This document shows positions 1 through 9,266 of a stretch of DNA of 64,000 nucleotides, one piece after another (the stretch's first letter is position 1; every line of letters starts with the position of its first letter). The position numbers and the translations under genes are program-made. Source of the DNA: an uncultured Gammaproteobacteria bacterium (GTDB lineage: Bacteria > Pseudomonadota > Gammaproteobacteria > Arenicellales > JAANXG01); contig CAMYKK010000007.1 of assembly GCA_947258975.1 (NCBI GenBank), positions 49,992 through 113,991 of the forward strand. The letters run 5' to 3'. Under the pieces are notes generated by a model, which ran no database searches, was not told the origin of the DNA, and worked only from the letters and a program-made list of their open reading frames with translations.

Positions 1-377
1 GCATCACCCTTGGCCAGGCGTTTACCAAGGCGCTCGGCGAAAAAACCGGCATCCGCCGGTACGGGTATGCCTACGTGCCTCTTGATGAAGCGCTGAGCCG
101 CGTGGTGGTGGATTTTTCCGGCCGGCCGGGTCTTGTGTATGACGTGCGCTATCCGCGTGCCCGTGTCGGCGATTTTGATGTCGACCTGATCTTCGAGTTC
201 TTTCAGGGATTTACGAATCACGCATTGGTTACGCTGCATATCGACAATATACGCGGACACAACGCGCACCACATTGCAGAGACCATATTCAAGGCGTTCG
301 GGCGCGCATTACGCATGGCGTTGGAGATCGATCAACGCCTGCAGGGCGCCATGCCTTCGACAAAAGGATTGCTGTAG
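1..377 (+). CDS. hisB: imidazoleglycerol-phosphate dehydratase, C-terminal part (partial)
   Basis: Last 124 codons of the enzyme that dehydrates imidazole-glycerol phosphate to imidazole-acetol phosphate in histidine biosynthesis. The frame is already open at base 3, so the gene starts before the window. HisB signatures seen: [18 protein letters not shown] at the start, [15 protein letters not shown] in the middle, and the second metal-binding block [19 protein letters not shown] with its HHxxE motif. The N-terminal half and first metal motif are outside. hisH follows 45 bases later on the same strand, the usual hisB-H-A-F order in Proteobacteria. Confidence 0.96.
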   Translation, partial: ITLGQAFTKALGEKTGIRRYGYAYVPLDEALSRVVVDFSGRPGLVYDVRYPRARVGDFDVDLIFEFFQGFTNHALVTLHIDNIRGHNAHHIAETIFKAFGRALRMALEIDQRLQGAMPSTKGLL

Positions 378-422
378 AGCATAGCTAACGACTGGTTCAA
401 ATTTCCGTATTCCGAGCGTCTC

Positions 423-1070
423 ATGACAAAGGTAGCAGTAGTTGACTTCGGGACTGGCAATCTCCGATCCGTAGCGAAAGCCATCGAGCATGTTTCCCGG
501 AACGTATGCGTCGTGGTAACCGATGACCCGGATCGGGTGCATGCCGCCGACCACGTCGTGTTCCCGGGGCAAGGCGCCATCGGCACATGTATTCGCGCCA
601 TTGATCAAAAGGGATTGCGTGATGCACTGATGGAAGCGCTTCACACAAAGCCGTTTTTGGGTATCTGCCTGGGACTGCAGGCGTTGTATAGTTTTAGCGA
701 GGAGCACGAAGGCACACCGTGTTTGGGGGTGCTGGAAGGTGAGGTAAAACATCTGACTCACGTGCGAGAGAATGTCCAATGGCCCAGGGATCTCAAGATT
801 CCTCATATGGGCTGGAATACGGTTCGCCAAAATCAACCGCATCCGTTGTGGTCGAGCATTGCATCGGACGCGCGGTTCTATTTCGTCCACAGTTATTGCG
901 CAGTGGGAGAAAATGACTCGGAGGTGCTGGGGCTCACGGAATATGGTGGATCATTTACTTCCGCCGCTGGCCGCGATAATTTATTTGCTACACAATTTCA
1001 TCCGGAAAAAAGCCAACGTGATGGACTGACCCTGCTCAGGAATTTCGTGGCATGGGATGGGACGGGTTAA
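423..1070 (+). CDS. hisH: imidazole glycerol phosphate synthase, glutamine amidotransferase subunit
   Basis: Class I glutaminase that passes ammonia to HisF for ring closure to IGP and AICAR. 215 residues, the normal family length. Begins MTKVAVVDFGTGNLRSV, with the nucleophile Cys in GICLGLQ and the His/Glu of the catalytic triad in QFHPEKSQ near residue 195. The ATG at 423 is the only sensible start. It lies between hisB and hisA, and its partner hisF is two genes downstream, so the two subunits are made from the same operon. Confidence 0.97.
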   Translation: MTKVAVVDFGTGNLRSVAKAIEHVSRNVCVVVTDDPDRVHAADHVVFPGQGAIGTCIRAIDQKGLRDALMEALHTKPFLGICLGLQALYSFSEEHEGTPCLGVLEGEVKHLTHVRENVQWPRDLKIPHMGWNTVRQNQPHPLWSSIASDARFYFVHSYCAVGENDSEVLGLTEYGGSFTSAAGRDNLFATQFHPEKSQRDGLTLLRNFVAWDGTG

Positions 1071-1100
1071 TCTTAAAAACATAAGGTAGGATGCGACGTC

Positions 1101-1862
1101 ATGTTGTTGATTCCCGCAATTGATATCAAGGAAGGAAAGTGCGTCCGTCTGCGACAAGGCCGTATGGATGACGCCACAGTATTTGCAGACGATCCGCTGG
1201 AAGCGGCGGCGCGATGGGTTACAGCCGGCGCCAAACGATTACACATTGTAGACCTCGACGGAGCCTCCACTGGTAAGCCCATAAACCGGGACTCGGTCCG
1301 GCGAATCGCCGAAACCTATCCGCATGTTCCCATTCAGATCGGTGGCGGAATTCGTGATGAAGATACGGTGCAGGCCTACCTGGACTTAGGCGTCCAATAT
1401 GTCATTCTCGGTACGCGCGCCGTGAACGAACCGCATTTCGTTAGCGACCTGTGCGTCGCCTTTCCTGGACACATTATCGTGGGGCTAGATGCCAAGAATG
1501 GTAAATTGATGGTGAACGGATGGTCGAAGTTGGCAAAGCATGACGTGATTGATTTAGCGCAACGATTCGAGAACGACGGTGTCCAAGCAGTCATCTATAC
1601 GGACATCTCGCGCGACGGGATGTTATCGGGAGTTAATATTGAGGCGACCAGATCGTTAGCCGAATCGATCCGCATTCCGGTGATTGCCGCTGGCGGCATC
1701 ACTGATCTCGATGATATCAGGCGCCTGTGCGGAATCGCTGATGCGGGCGTGTTCGGCGCCGTTACGGGCCGCGCCATCTACGAAGGTACCCTTGACTTCG
1801 CTGCGGCCCTGGAAACGATCGAGCAACTCAACCGGCGTTCGGATGCTGACTCCGACGGGTGA
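1101..1862 (+). CDS. hisA: phosphoribosylformimino-5-aminoimidazole carboxamide ribotide isomerase
   Basis: TIM-barrel isomerase (ProFAR to PRFAR). 253 residues, full length. Catalytic Asp in the opening [19 protein letters not shown]; phosphate-binding loops IQIGGGIRD and [13 protein letters not shown]; second-half catalytic region [12 protein letters not shown]. An AAGGTAGGA Shine-Dalgarno-like run sits just before the ATG. Homologous to HisF downstream, with which it shares the half-barrel repeat. The last ~10 residues (RRSDADSDG) are a polar tail with no expected role. Confidence 0.97.
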   Translation: MLLIPAIDIKEGKCVRLRQGRMDDATVFADDPLEAAARWVTAGAKRLHIVDLDGASTGKPINRDSVRRIAETYPHVPIQIGGGIRDEDTVQAYLDLGVQYVILGTRAVNEPHFVSDLCVAFPGHIIVGLDAKNGKLMVNGWSKLAKHDVIDLAQRFENDGVQAVIYTDISRDGMLSGVNIEATRSLAESIRIPVIAAGGITDLDDIRRLCGIADAGVFGAVTGRAIYEGTLDFAAALETIEQLNRRSDADSDG

Positions 1863-1936
1863 CCTTGGGAAGATGAGTCAATGAGCGACCCTCTTGGCCA
1901 AGTTTGCGGTGTCTCGCGAAATATGGGTTAACCGTA

Positions 1937-2707
1937 ATGGGTCTCGCCAAACGCGTTATTCCTTGCCTGGATGTGGATGCCGGCCGCGTCGTTAAGGGCG
2001 TGCGGTTTGTGGATATCCGGGATGCCGGTGATCCAGTGGAGGTGGCGTGCCGTTATGATCAGCAAGGCGCCGATGAAATTACTTTTCTGGATATCACCGC
2101 GAGCTCGGATGACCGCGATACGATCGTTCATGTGGTCGAGGATGTTGCCAGCGAAGTGTTCATTCCGCTTACCGTCGGTGGCGGAATACGGTCCTTGGAT
2201 GATATCCGGCGGATGCTAATTGCCGGCGCTGATAAGGTCTCGATCAACACCGCTGCCGTATACCGGCCCGAGTTCGTTGGTGAAGCCAGCGATCATTTTG
2301 GTGTCCAGTGTATCGTCGTGGCGATCGACGCAAAGCGGGTAGCGGGAGGTGAACAGCCGCGCTGGGAAATATTCACGCGCGGTGGGCGGACCCCCACGGG
2401 TATTGATGCCATAGCTTGGGGAAAGCGCATGGCGGATCTCGGTGCCGGCGAGATTCTGCTGACGAGCATGGACCGTGACGGCACTCGTGACGGGTTCGAT
2501 TTGGCTCTAACACGCGCTGTGGCCGACGCGGTGCCGGTGCCAGTGATAGCGTCAGGTGGCGTGGGCAGTTTAGAGCATCTGGCGGAGGGCATTATCGATG
2601 GCCATGCAGACGCGGTGCTGGCAGCGAGTATCTTTCATTTCGGTGAGTATACGGTGGTGCAGGCCAAACATCGCATGGCTGAAGAGGGCATCGAAGTGCG
2701 CCTTTGA
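1937..2707 (+). CDS. hisF: imidazole glycerol phosphate synthase, cyclase subunit
   Basis: TIM-barrel cyclase that combines PRFAR with ammonia from HisH. The start is taken at ATG 1937 because the family begins [21 protein letters not shown]; an earlier TTG at 1904 would add 11 unrelated residues. 256 residues from this start. Catalytic Asp residues are in CLDVD and in [15 protein letters not shown]; phosphate loops are [11 protein letters not shown] and [11 protein letters not shown]. It is the fourth gene of the run and lies 74 bases after hisA. Confidence 0.97.
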   Translation: MGLAKRVIPCLDVDAGRVVKGVRFVDIRDAGDPVEVACRYDQQGADEITFLDITASSDDRDTIVHVVEDVASEVFIPLTVGGGIRSLDDIRRMLIAGADKVSINTAAVYRPEFVGEASDHFGVQCIVVAIDAKRVAGGEQPRWEIFTRGGRTPTGIDAIAWGKRMADLGAGEILLTSMDRDGTRDGFDLALTRAVADAVPVPVIASGGVGSLEHLAEGIIDGHADAVLAASIFHFGEYTVVQAKHRMAEEGIEVRL

Positions 2708-2833
2708 CCCGCATCTTGCGCCAAGGATCTCCGCTAATGGTGAAGGTATATGGCGGGCAGCCTGCGGCACGGACGCGAAATGCGCTATATTGAACCACGC
2801 CTGGGGCCGCGATCTCGGTTAGAATGACAACTT

Positions 2834-3241
2834 ATGAAGACTTTGTGGCTGGATGACGTCAAGTGGAACGCAGACGGTCTGATACCGGCCATTGCGCAAG
2901 AGGTGGATACCGGCACGTTGTTGATGGTTGCATGGATGAACCGGGAGGCGTTGCAGCTTACTGCTGAGCGCGGCAAGGCGGTGTATTGGTCACGCTCCCG
3001 GAAGCAGTTGTGGCGCAAAGGTGAACAGTCCGGCCACGAACAGTTGGTGCGTGAGATCCGCCTCGATTGTGATAATGATGTGGTCCTTTTGCAGGTCGAG
3101 CAACAAGGTGGGATTGCGTGTCACACCGGGCGGCACAGTTGTTTTTTTCAACGCCTCGAAGGCGGCCGCTGGCAGACCATCGCCGCACCAATCAAGGATC
3201 CAGAGGACATTTACGGCACCGGGCGCGGGCAGGCATCTTGA
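2834..3241 (+). CDS. hisI: phosphoribosyl-AMP cyclohydrolase
   Basis: Opens the adenine ring of PR-AMP, the third step of histidine synthesis. 135 residues. Metal-binding and catalytic signatures seen: [33 protein letters not shown], the DCDND zinc/magnesium site and [10 protein letters not shown]. Stand-alone rather than fused to hisE as in Escherichia coli. It lies 126 bases after hisF; its stop overlaps the likely TTG start of hisE by four bases (TTGA), which suggests translational coupling. Confidence 0.96.
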   Translation: MKTLWLDDVKWNADGLIPAIAQEVDTGTLLMVAWMNREALQLTAERGKAVYWSRSRKQLWRKGEQSGHEQLVREIRLDCDNDVVLLQVEQQGGIACHTGRHSCFFQRLEGGRWQTIAAPIKDPEDIYGTGRGQAS

Positions 3242-3597
3242 ACCCCGACGCACAGTCGATACTTTGCAAACTGGCGCAGGTCCTGGAATTGCGAAAACTG
3301 GACGATCCCGATGGCTCTTACGTAGCCAGCCTCTATCGCAAAGGGATGGGTGAGATTGTGCGCAAGGTCAAAGAAGAGGCTGATGAGACTGCGATCGCGG
3401 CAGAAGCAGGCGATCCGGAGCAGTTGGTTTATGAAACAGCGGATCTATGGTTTCATACCTTGGTTCTGCTCGTTCATCACGGACTGGGCCCCGACGACGT
3501 TTTGAACGAGCTCGACCGGCGATTCGGAGTGTCGGGATTCGCAGCAAAGGCGTCCCGCAGCAACGGTGATGAGCCCGGAATGGGCGTTGAAGAGTAA
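3238..3597 (+). CDS. hisE: phosphoribosyl-ATP pyrophosphatase
   Basis: MazG-like pyrophosphohydrolase (PR-ATP to PR-AMP). The frame is open from 3118, but only the part from 3238 looks like HisE: 119 residues with [15 protein letters not shown], the metal-binding [10 protein letters not shown] helix and [13 protein letters not shown]. No ATG is available near the homologous start; TTG at 3238 overlaps the hisI stop in TTGA and fits the family length. The last ~20 residues ([15 protein letters not shown]) extend beyond the usual fold. tatA follows after 20 bases. Confidence 0.92.
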   Translation: MNPDAQSILCKLAQVLELRKLDDPDGSYVASLYRKGMGEIVRKVKEEADETAIAAEAGDPEQLVYETADLWFHTLVLLVHHGLGPDDVLNELDRRFGVSGFAAKASRSNGDEPGMGVEE

Positions 3598-3617
3598 CCG
3601 AAAGAGGAGACACGACG

Positions 3618-3857
3618 ATGGGTTTTGGCGGCATTAGTATTTGGCAATTGTTGATTGTATTGTTGATTGTGGTATTACTTTTCGGCACCAAAAAGTTGCG
3701 AAATATCGGCTCGGATTTGGGTGGTGCGATCAAGACTTTCCGTAAATCCATGAAAGAAGACGAACAACCAGAGTCAGAAGAGACGGCGCAGATTGAGAAC
3801 AAGGAGAACACTTCCGCCGACCGCGAAGTTTCGGCAGCACACAAAGATAAAGCGTAG
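3618..3857 (+). CDS. tatA: Sec-independent protein translocase subunit TatA
   Basis: 79-residue pore-forming subunit of the twin-arginine translocase. One N-terminal membrane helix (residues ~7-22, [15 protein letters not shown]), then the [24 protein letters not shown] amphipathic helix in part, then an acidic tail rich in Glu. AGAGGAGA upstream is a good ribosome site. First gene of tatABC, directly behind hisE, an arrangement common in gammaproteobacteria. A likely Tat client in this window is the Rieske protein PetA, though its N-terminus shows RRR rather than a full textbook motif. Confidence 0.95.
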   Translation: MGFGGISIWQLLIVLLIVVLLFGTKKLRNIGSDLGGAIKTFRKSMKEDEQPESEETAQIENKENTSADREVSAAHKDKA

Positions 3858-3880
3858 CGTGTGGAACGAATTTATTTGAA

Positions 3881-4264
3881 ATGTTTGACATTGGTTTTTG
3901 GGAGCTGTGTCTGATTGGTGTAGTGGCGTTGCTGATTTTAGGACCAGAACGGCTCCCCACTGTGGCGCGAACCGCGGGACTGTGGCTGGGTCGGGCGCGC
4001 CGATTCATGACTGACGTAAAAGCCGATATCGATAATGAGTTGAAAAACGAGGAACTGCGCGCAATCAAGGATATCGGCGTCGATTTGAAAGACACGACAA
4101 GGGAATTACATGATGTTGGTACTGAACTCAATGAGAACGTAGTCTCCGACGACACTCTGGCAGAAGCAATTAATGCATCAGCGGCGGCCGGGAATGAGGA
4201 TGCTCCCGATCAACCTGCCGAATCAGCGAAGACCCCTTCGAAAGATAATGCCGGCGCAGGCTAA
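3881..4264 (+). CDS. tatB: Sec-independent protein translocase subunit TatB
   Basis: 127 residues; with TatC forms the receptor for twin-arginine signal peptides. N-terminal MFDIGFWELCLIGVVALLIL is the membrane segment with the conserved Glu, followed by GPERLPTVAR, the TatB hallmark, and a long charged amphipathic helix. The tail is poorly conserved, Ala/Glu/Asp rich. Its 3' end overlaps the tatC start by 17 bases. Confidence 0.95.
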   Translation: MFDIGFWELCLIGVVALLILGPERLPTVARTAGLWLGRARRFMTDVKADIDNELKNEELRAIKDIGVDLKDTTRELHDVGTELNENVVSDDTLAEAINASAAAGNEDAPDQPAESAKTPSKDNAGAG

Positions 4265-5099
4265 AAATACGACCCCAAAGGACACGTTCATCTCCCATCT
4301 GCTCGAGCTGCGCGATCGGTTGTTGCGCAGCATTCTCGCGGTGTTGGTCGTATTTCTGGTTGCTGCGCCGTTCGCAAATACCCTTTACGAATACTTTGCT
4401 GCACCCCTGATGGCGGCTTTGCCGGAGGGTAATACCATGATATCCACCGAGCCGCACGGTCCGTTCTTCGTTCCTTTCAAGTTCGCATTTGCGGTATCGG
4501 TAGCGGTGGCCATCCCTTATCTGTTCTATCAGCTCTGGGAGTTTGTCGCTCCCGGTCTGTATGCGAAAGAAAAACGTCTCGTTATGCCGATAATGGCGTC
4601 CAGCACATTATTGTTTTACTTGGGAGTCGCGTTCGCGTATTACCTGGTATTTCCTATCATCTTTACTTTCTTTGCCAGCACTGCGCCCGAAGGGGTAGCG
4701 GTAATGACCGATATCGATGCTTACCTCAGTTTTGCGCTAAAGCTGTTTTTTGCCTTCGGTATTGCGTTCGAGGTTCCGATTGCAACAGTGTTGCTGGTGA
4801 AAGCCGGCGTGACGACGCCGGATCGATTGGCCGCGAAGCGGCCCTATATCATCGTCGGGGCGTTCGTGGTCGGCATGTTGCTCACGCCGCCGGATATCTT
4901 CTCCCAGACGATGCTTGCAGTACCGGTATGGGTGTTATTTGAATTAGGCGTTATCCTGTCCCGGCGTATGAAACCCGACAATGCTGATGCAAACCCAGAT
5001 AATCAGGCTGATTCTGAAGACATCAATGATGATGAATTCGATGATGGAGACATGAACCGCGAGTTCGCGGCCGCCGAGAAAGAGCTAGATAAGCTTTGA
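4248..5099 (+). CDS. tatC: Sec-independent protein translocase subunit TatC
   Basis: Six-helix membrane core of the Tat receptor. The start is placed at ATG 4248 (283 residues), because the family begins just before HLLELRDRLLRSI; the longer frame from 4173 only re-reads tatB. Conserved features: FISHLLELRDRLL, the cytoplasmic QLWEFVAPGLYAKEKR loop, and FEVPIATVLLVKAGV. The C-terminus carries a strongly acidic Asp/Asn/Glu tail of ~45 residues, longer than in many TatC proteins. GAAAGA lies just before the start. Confidence 0.95.
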   Translation: MPAQAKNTTPKDTFISHLLELRDRLLRSILAVLVVFLVAAPFANTLYEYFAAPLMAALPEGNTMISTEPHGPFFVPFKFAFAVSVAVAIPYLFYQLWEFVAPGLYAKEKRLVMPIMASSTLLFYLGVAFAYYLVFPIIFTFFASTAPEGVAVMTDIDAYLSFALKLFFAFGIAFEVPIATVLLVKAGVTTPDRLAAKRPYIIVGAFVVGMLLTPPDIFSQTMLAVPVWVLFELGVILSRRMKPDNADANPDNQADSEDINDDEFDDGDMNREFAAAEKELDKL

Positions 5100-5240
5100 G
5101 CCGATGTCGCCGGTGTTAAGGTGGCCCAGTTAACGTTGCCTGCTACTTCAACCGTGGACAATGAGTTCAATGAAAAACCGGCAAGAATGACATCGCAAGC
5201 GCGGAAAATTACCGACCAACCTTTGATGGTCACATCAAAA

Positions 5241-7085
5241 ATGCGGCTGTTATTTATCACATTGTGGTGGTTTACCGGTTCGGTATGGGCTGCGCCGGCG
5301 CTCGTGAACCAATTGGCCGACCACCCATCCCCTTATCTTGCGCTCCACGGGACGGATCCGGTGGCATGGCAGGACTGGAATGTTCAAGCAACGCAAGTGG
5401 CGAGAGAGCAGGGCAAACTTCTGTATATCTCGATCGGTTACTTTTCTTGCCATTGGTGTCATGTGATGCAGCGCGAAAGCTACAAGAATCCCAAAATTGC
5501 CGAGTTCCTCAACAAGAACTTCATTCCCGTTAAGGTTGATCGAGAATTAGAACCGGCATTGGATGCGCAGATGATCGATTTTGTCGAGGCCACCCAGGGC
5601 CGTGGCGGTTGGCCGCTCAACGTGTTTTTGACCCCGCAAGGACATCCTCTGTATGCGGTGTTATATCTGCCGCCCGCCAACTTCGAGGATCTTTTGATCC
5701 GTCTGCACCGGCTGTGGCAACAAGACCCCCAACGGCTGGCGGATGCGGCCCGCCGTGAGGCGGCAAGCGGCGAGGGCCCCGGGATCCCCAAGCTGGCTCC
5801 GGAACAAGTGGCCGGGTATACACGAAATTTGGTGACCATGGCGCTGCAGCATGCGGATGATATTCACGGCGGATTTGGGTCCCAGAACAAGTTTCCCAGC
5901 GTCCCTCAGTTGCAGTTCTTGCTAAACCACTACAGCCGCCAAGGAGATGACAATATTCTTGAAATATTGGAACTGACTTTGGATCAGATGGCTGCCCACG
6001 GTTTGTTTGATCACATCGGTGGCGGTTTTTTCCGCTATACGGTGGATCCCGACTGGGAGACGCCGCATTTCGAGAAGATGCTCTACGATAACGCCCTCCT
6101 TGCCCGGTTGTTCCTGCGAGCGGCGGTGACCTTGAGCCGCAATGACTATCTTGCGGTGGCGCGTAGGACCTTGGATTTCATGGCAGCGGAGATGACGGAT
6201 GATAGTGGCGCCCTATACGCGTCTTTTTCCGCAGTCGACGATCAAGATAGAGAGGGTGCTTATTACTTGTGGGACGATGAAGAGTTAATGCGGGTGTTGA
6301 GCGATGTGGAATATACGTTGGCCAAGCGGGCGTGGCGAATGAGTGATGCCCCCCCATTCGAATACGGTTATTTGCCGATGGGTGATGTGGATGTGATGGC
6401 CATTGCCCAGGAGTTCGGCAGGACCGAGGCTGAGGTCACGGTGATGTTGCAAAGCGCGCAGCGGAAGCTGAAAGCAGTACGAAAACGGCGTGGGTTACCC
6501 GCAGACTCAAAGCTGCTTGCCGGTTGGAATGGATTGGCATTGGCTAGCTTCGCGGAGGCAGCTCGGGTGCTCAACGAACCCAGGTACCGGGAGGCGGCCC
6601 GAGGAATCAAGGATTACTTATTGAGCAAGCTGTGGGACGGTCATAGTTTGCACCGTGCGGTGGGCAAGGACGGGGCGATTGGACAAGTTGTCTTAGCGGA
6701 CTATGCCTATGTGGCCGAGGGCTTGCTGGCATGGTCGGAGTTAACTGATGATGTCGACGAGTTGCGTGTGGCCGCCGATGTCATTAGCGGGGCATGGAGA
6801 CGTTTCTATGACCGGGGCTGGATACTTGCGGAACACAGTTTGATTGCACAGCCCGCGCCCCAGGATGTATTGATGGACGGACCAATGCCTGCGCCGTCGG
6901 GGGTGCTCGCCATGGCGTCGCTTTCCATTGCGCCACGAATTAAGGATGCGCGACTTCGAGACCAAGTGCTCTCCGCATTGAACAGCGGGCACGAGCAGAT
7001 CGCGCGAAATCCATTTTGGTTCGCAACCCACATCGACGCAATGATCGTGGCACAGCAAACCGTTGTAGCGGATACACCGAAATAA
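5241..7085 (+). CDS. DUF255 thioredoxin-fold protein (YyaL/SSP411 family), putative periplasmic
   Basis: About 614 residues from ATG 5241, chosen because it opens with a signal-like MRLLFITLWWFTGSVWAAP; ATG 5226 and 5187 and an upstream GTG at 5121 are also possible. Residues ~20-190 are the thioredoxin-like DUF255 domain, with CHWC in YFSCHWCHVMQRESY, followed by VDRELEPALD and GGWPLNVFLTPQG. The rest is the (alpha/alpha)-barrel seen in family members, with GGGFFRYTVDPDWETPHFEKM and LLAGWNGLALASFAEAARVL. The biochemical role of the family is unsettled. It sits alone after tatC on the same strand. Confidence 0.88.
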   Translation: MRLLFITLWWFTGSVWAAPALVNQLADHPSPYLALHGTDPVAWQDWNVQATQVAREQGKLLYISIGYFSCHWCHVMQRESYKNPKIAEFLNKNFIPVKVDRELEPALDAQMIDFVEATQGRGGWPLNVFLTPQGHPLYAVLYLPPANFEDLLIRLHRLWQQDPQRLADAARREAASGEGPGIPKLAPEQVAGYTRNLVTMALQHADDIHGGFGSQNKFPSVPQLQFLLNHYSRQGDDNILEILELTLDQMAAHGLFDHIGGGFFRYTVDPDWETPHFEKMLYDNALLARLFLRAAVTLSRNDYLAVARRTLDFMAAEMTDDSGALYASFSAVDDQDREGAYYLWDDEELMRVLSDVEYTLAKRAWRMSDAPPFEYGYLPMGDVDVMAIAQEFGRTEAEVTVMLQSAQRKLKAVRKRRGLPADSKLLAGWNGLALASFAEAARVLNEPRYREAARGIKDYLLSKLWDGHSLHRAVGKDGAIGQVVLADYAYVAEGLLAWSELTDDVDELRVAADVISGAWRRFYDRGWILAEHSLIAQPAPQDVLMDGPMPAPSGVLAMASLSIAPRIKDARLRDQVLSALNSGHEQIARNPFWFATHIDAMIVAQQTVVADTPK

Positions 7086-7266
7086 CCACCCACCCGAGAG
7101 CGTTGTCAGGGTATGGTAGAGGCGGATTTAGAGCCGGCACTGGCCAAACACCAATGCCCCGACCGCCAACGCGTCAGCCTGATCCAGCGGTCTCCGGGAT
7201 CGCTAATTCGGCGGGATTTGTTGCAGATGCCGCGCTGCGCTGCGGGCCCGGGGACCTTGACACATC

Positions 7267-7275
7267 TGTTATAAT
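7267..7275 (+). promoter_or_regulatory. extended -10 promoter for petABC
   Basis: TGtTATAAT: a perfect TATAAT at 7270-7275 preceded by the extended -10 TG at 7267-7268. There is no -35 at normal distance; a TTGACA at 7257-7262 is only 7 bases upstream and cannot act as its -35. Transcription would start near 7282, giving a leader of ~135 bases before petA. Confidence 0.6.
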
Positions 7276-7308
7276 CCATCGGTTACAGTCGCTTAAACAG
7301 CTTTGGTA

Positions 7309-7329
7309 GAGAAGTGAAGTACACTTCTC
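7309..7329 (+). repeat. 8-bp perfect hairpin in the petA leader
   Basis: GAGAAGTG (7309-7316) and CACTTCTC (7322-7329) form a perfect stem around a 5-base AAGTA loop. No T-run follows, so it is not a terminator. It lies ~35 bases downstream of the extended -10, inside the predicted leader. Confidence 0.6.
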
Positions 7330-7375
7330 AATACAGAAAAGTAACGTCAGCAAGCGTTCGAGACAGAAGACTCTG

Positions 7376-7392
7376 CCCGCCGATTCGGCGGG
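7376..7392 (+). repeat. 6-bp GC hairpin just before petA
   Basis: CCCGCC (7376-7381), loop GATTC, GGCGGG (7387-7392). It ends ~10 bases before the GAGGAG ribosome site of petA, so it could affect initiation or mRNA stability. No T-run follows. Confidence 0.55.
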
Positions 7393-7416
7393 GTATAAAT
7401 CCCGAGGAGCGTTATC

Positions 7417-8013
7417 GTGGACGATCGCATCGATAATAAACGACGCCGATTATTGACCAATGTAGCAGTAGCCGCGTGGGCATTGGGCGGCACGATTGCT
7501 GCGTTTCCGTTCATTCGCAGCATGACTCCGAGTGCACGTGCTAGAGCCGCCGGTGCGCCGGTGGCAATCGATATCAGCCGGTTGGAGCCGGGTCAGATGA
7601 TCAAGGAAGAATGGCGCGGCAAACCGGTATGGGTTATCCGCCGCACTGATGCCATGCTGCAAAAATTAGCGGGTCTCGGGGAGGCATTGGCGGACCCTGA
7701 CTCGGAGCGGAGTGAACAACCGGCCTATGCAAAAAACGCCCACCGTTCGCGAGAACCCGAGGTGTTGGTGTTGATTGGGGTGTGCACCCATTTGGGATGT
7801 TCGCCTACAACAAACTTTGCAATTGGCCCGGCATCGGGACTCGGTGACGACTGGCCCGGCGGTTTCTTTTGTCCCTGCCACGGTTCAAAGTTCGATCTCG
7901 CTGGCCGCGTATATCGGAATCTTCCGGCACCTACCAATTTAGTCGTACCACCCTATAAGTTTCTCAATGAAACCGTAATTCTGGTTGGCGAAGACGATGG
8001 GGGAACAGCCTAA
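7417..8013 (+). CDS. petA: ubiquinol-cytochrome c reductase, Rieske iron-sulfur subunit
   Basis: 198 residues; carries the [2Fe-2S] centre that takes the first electron from ubiquinol in the bc1 complex. GTG start with a GAGGAG site. The N-terminus DDRIDNKRRRLLTNVAV followed by AAWALGGTIAAFPFI is the twin-arginine-like membrane anchor. Cluster ligands are in CTHLGC (~residue 127) and CPCHGSKFD (~residue 152). Between helix and cluster lies the usual PVAIDISRLEPGQ domain. The stop shares one base with the petB start. Confidence 0.97.
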   Translation: MDDRIDNKRRRLLTNVAVAAWALGGTIAAFPFIRSMTPSARARAAGAPVAIDISRLEPGQMIKEEWRGKPVWVIRRTDAMLQKLAGLGEALADPDSERSEQPAYAKNAHRSREPEVLVLIGVCTHLGCSPTTNFAIGPASGLGDDWPGGFFCPCHGSKFDLAGRVYRNLPAPTNLVVPPYKFLNETVILVGEDDGGTA

Positions 8014-9266
8014 TGATCAGAGTTTTGAATTGGCTAGATGAGCGGTTTCCGGTCCGGAGCCTATGGAACGAACATTTAGCCGAGTATTACGCGCCTAAGA
8101 ATTTTAATTTCTGGTACTACTTTGGTTCGTTGGCCATTTTGGTGTTCGTAAATCAGGTTGTAACCGGCGTTTTTCTAACCATGCATTATAAGCCGTCTTC
8201 GGAGCACGCGTTTGCGTCGGTGGAATACATCATGCGAGATGTGCCGTGGGGATGGTTGATCCGCTATTTGCACGCGGTTGGTGCTTCAGCGTTTTTTGTC
8301 GTGATTTACTTACACATGTTTCGGGCGCTCCTTTATGGGTCACATCGCTCTCCGCGTGAGCTTGTATGGATACTTGGTTGCATCATTTATGTATTGCTGA
8401 TGGCCGAGTCTTTTATGGGATATCTGCTGCCTTGGGGAAATCTGTCTTACTGGGGTGCGCAGGTGATTATTTCGCTGTTCACAGCCATCCCCTGGGCCGG
8501 AGAAGCATTAGCGGAGTGGCTTCGCGGCGATTTTGTTGTGTCCGACGCAACGTTGAATCGTTTCTTTGCTTTTCATGTGGCGCTAATTCCACTAATTCTA
8601 ACCGGACTCGTGGTCATCCATATCCTGGCGCTGCATGTCGTGGGGTCCAACAATCCTGATGGTATCGAGATTAAGAAGCACAAAAACGAGAATGGTATTC
8701 CTAAAGATGGCATACCTTTTCATCCCTTCTACACGGTGAAGGATCTGTTCGGAGCCGTTGTATTTTTGATCTTGTTTCTCGGCGTTGTGTTCTTTATGCC
8801 TGAGCTATTTGGACTGTTCCTGGAGAGGGCCAATTTCGAACCGGCTAATTTGTTGCAGACTCCATCAGACATCGTGCCATTGTGGTATTTCACTCCTTTT
8901 TATTCCATCTTGCGAGCCGTAACTTATCCGCTCTTCGGTGTCGATGCCAAGTTGTGGGGTGTGATCTGTATGGGTTTATCGATTGGCTTGTTCTTTGTGC
9001 TTCCGTGGTTAGATCGCTCCCCCGTCAAGTCGATACGTTACCGGGGGTGGATGTATAAGACAGCGCTGACCCTGTTCGTGCTTAGCTTCTTAATACTCGG
9101 GTACCTAGGGCTGAAGCACCCACAGGATACGGACTTAGTTTTGTTTTCGAATCTGGCGTGGGCTCAGGTGTTTTCCTTTGTTTATTTTGGTTTTTTCGTG
9201 CTGATGCCCTGGTATACAAAGTGGGATAAAACAAAACCTGAACCGGACAGGGTGACTTTCAAATGA
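8013..9266 (+). CDS. petB: ubiquinol-cytochrome c reductase, cytochrome b subunit
   Basis: 417 residues, eight or so membrane helices, two b haems and both quinone sites. Haem-ligand helices include WLIRYLHAVGASAFFVVIYLHMFR and RFFAFHVALIPLILTGLVVIHILALH. The Qo-site loop reads PLWYFTPFYSILRA: the second position of the usual PEWY motif is Leu rather than Glu. Some gammaproteobacteria have non-Glu residues here. ATG overlaps the petA stop by one base, and the stop overlaps the petC ATG (ATGA), so the three are translationally coupled. Confidence 0.97.
   Translation: MIRVLNWLDERFPVRSLWNEHLAEYYAPKNFNFWYYFGSLAILVFVNQVVTGVFLTMHYKPSSEHAFASVEYIMRDVPWGWLIRYLHAVGASAFFVVIYLHMFRALLYGSHRSPRELVWILGCIIYVLLMAESFMGYLLPWGNLSYWGAQVIISLFTAIPWAGEALAEWLRGDFVVSDATLNRFFAFHVALIPLILTGLVVIHILALHVVGSNNPDGIEIKKHKNENGIPKDGIPFHPFYTVKDLFGAVVFLILFLGVVFFMPELFGLFLERANFEPANLLQTPSDIVPLWYFTPFYSILRAVTYPLFGVDAKLWGVICMGLSIGLFFVLPWLDRSPVKSIRYRGWMYKTALTLFVLSFLILGYLGLKHPQDTDLVLFSNLAWAQVFSFVYFGFFVLMPWYTKWDKTKPEPDRVTFK

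Larger units (their letters stand above)
7086..7416 (+). other. petABC upstream region, 331 bp without a gene
   Basis: No convincing coding frame. It contains an extended -10 promoter (7267-7275) and two perfect hairpins in what would be the petA leader (7309-7329 and 7376-7392). GAGGAG just before GTG 7417 is the petA ribosome site. The first ~170 bases after the DUF255 stop show nothing recognisable. Confidence 0.6.

Noticed and set aside
7257..7275. TTGACA and TATAAT as a -35/-10 pair
   Set aside because: Only 7 bases apart; the normal spacer is about 17. The -10 is kept as an extended -10 instead.
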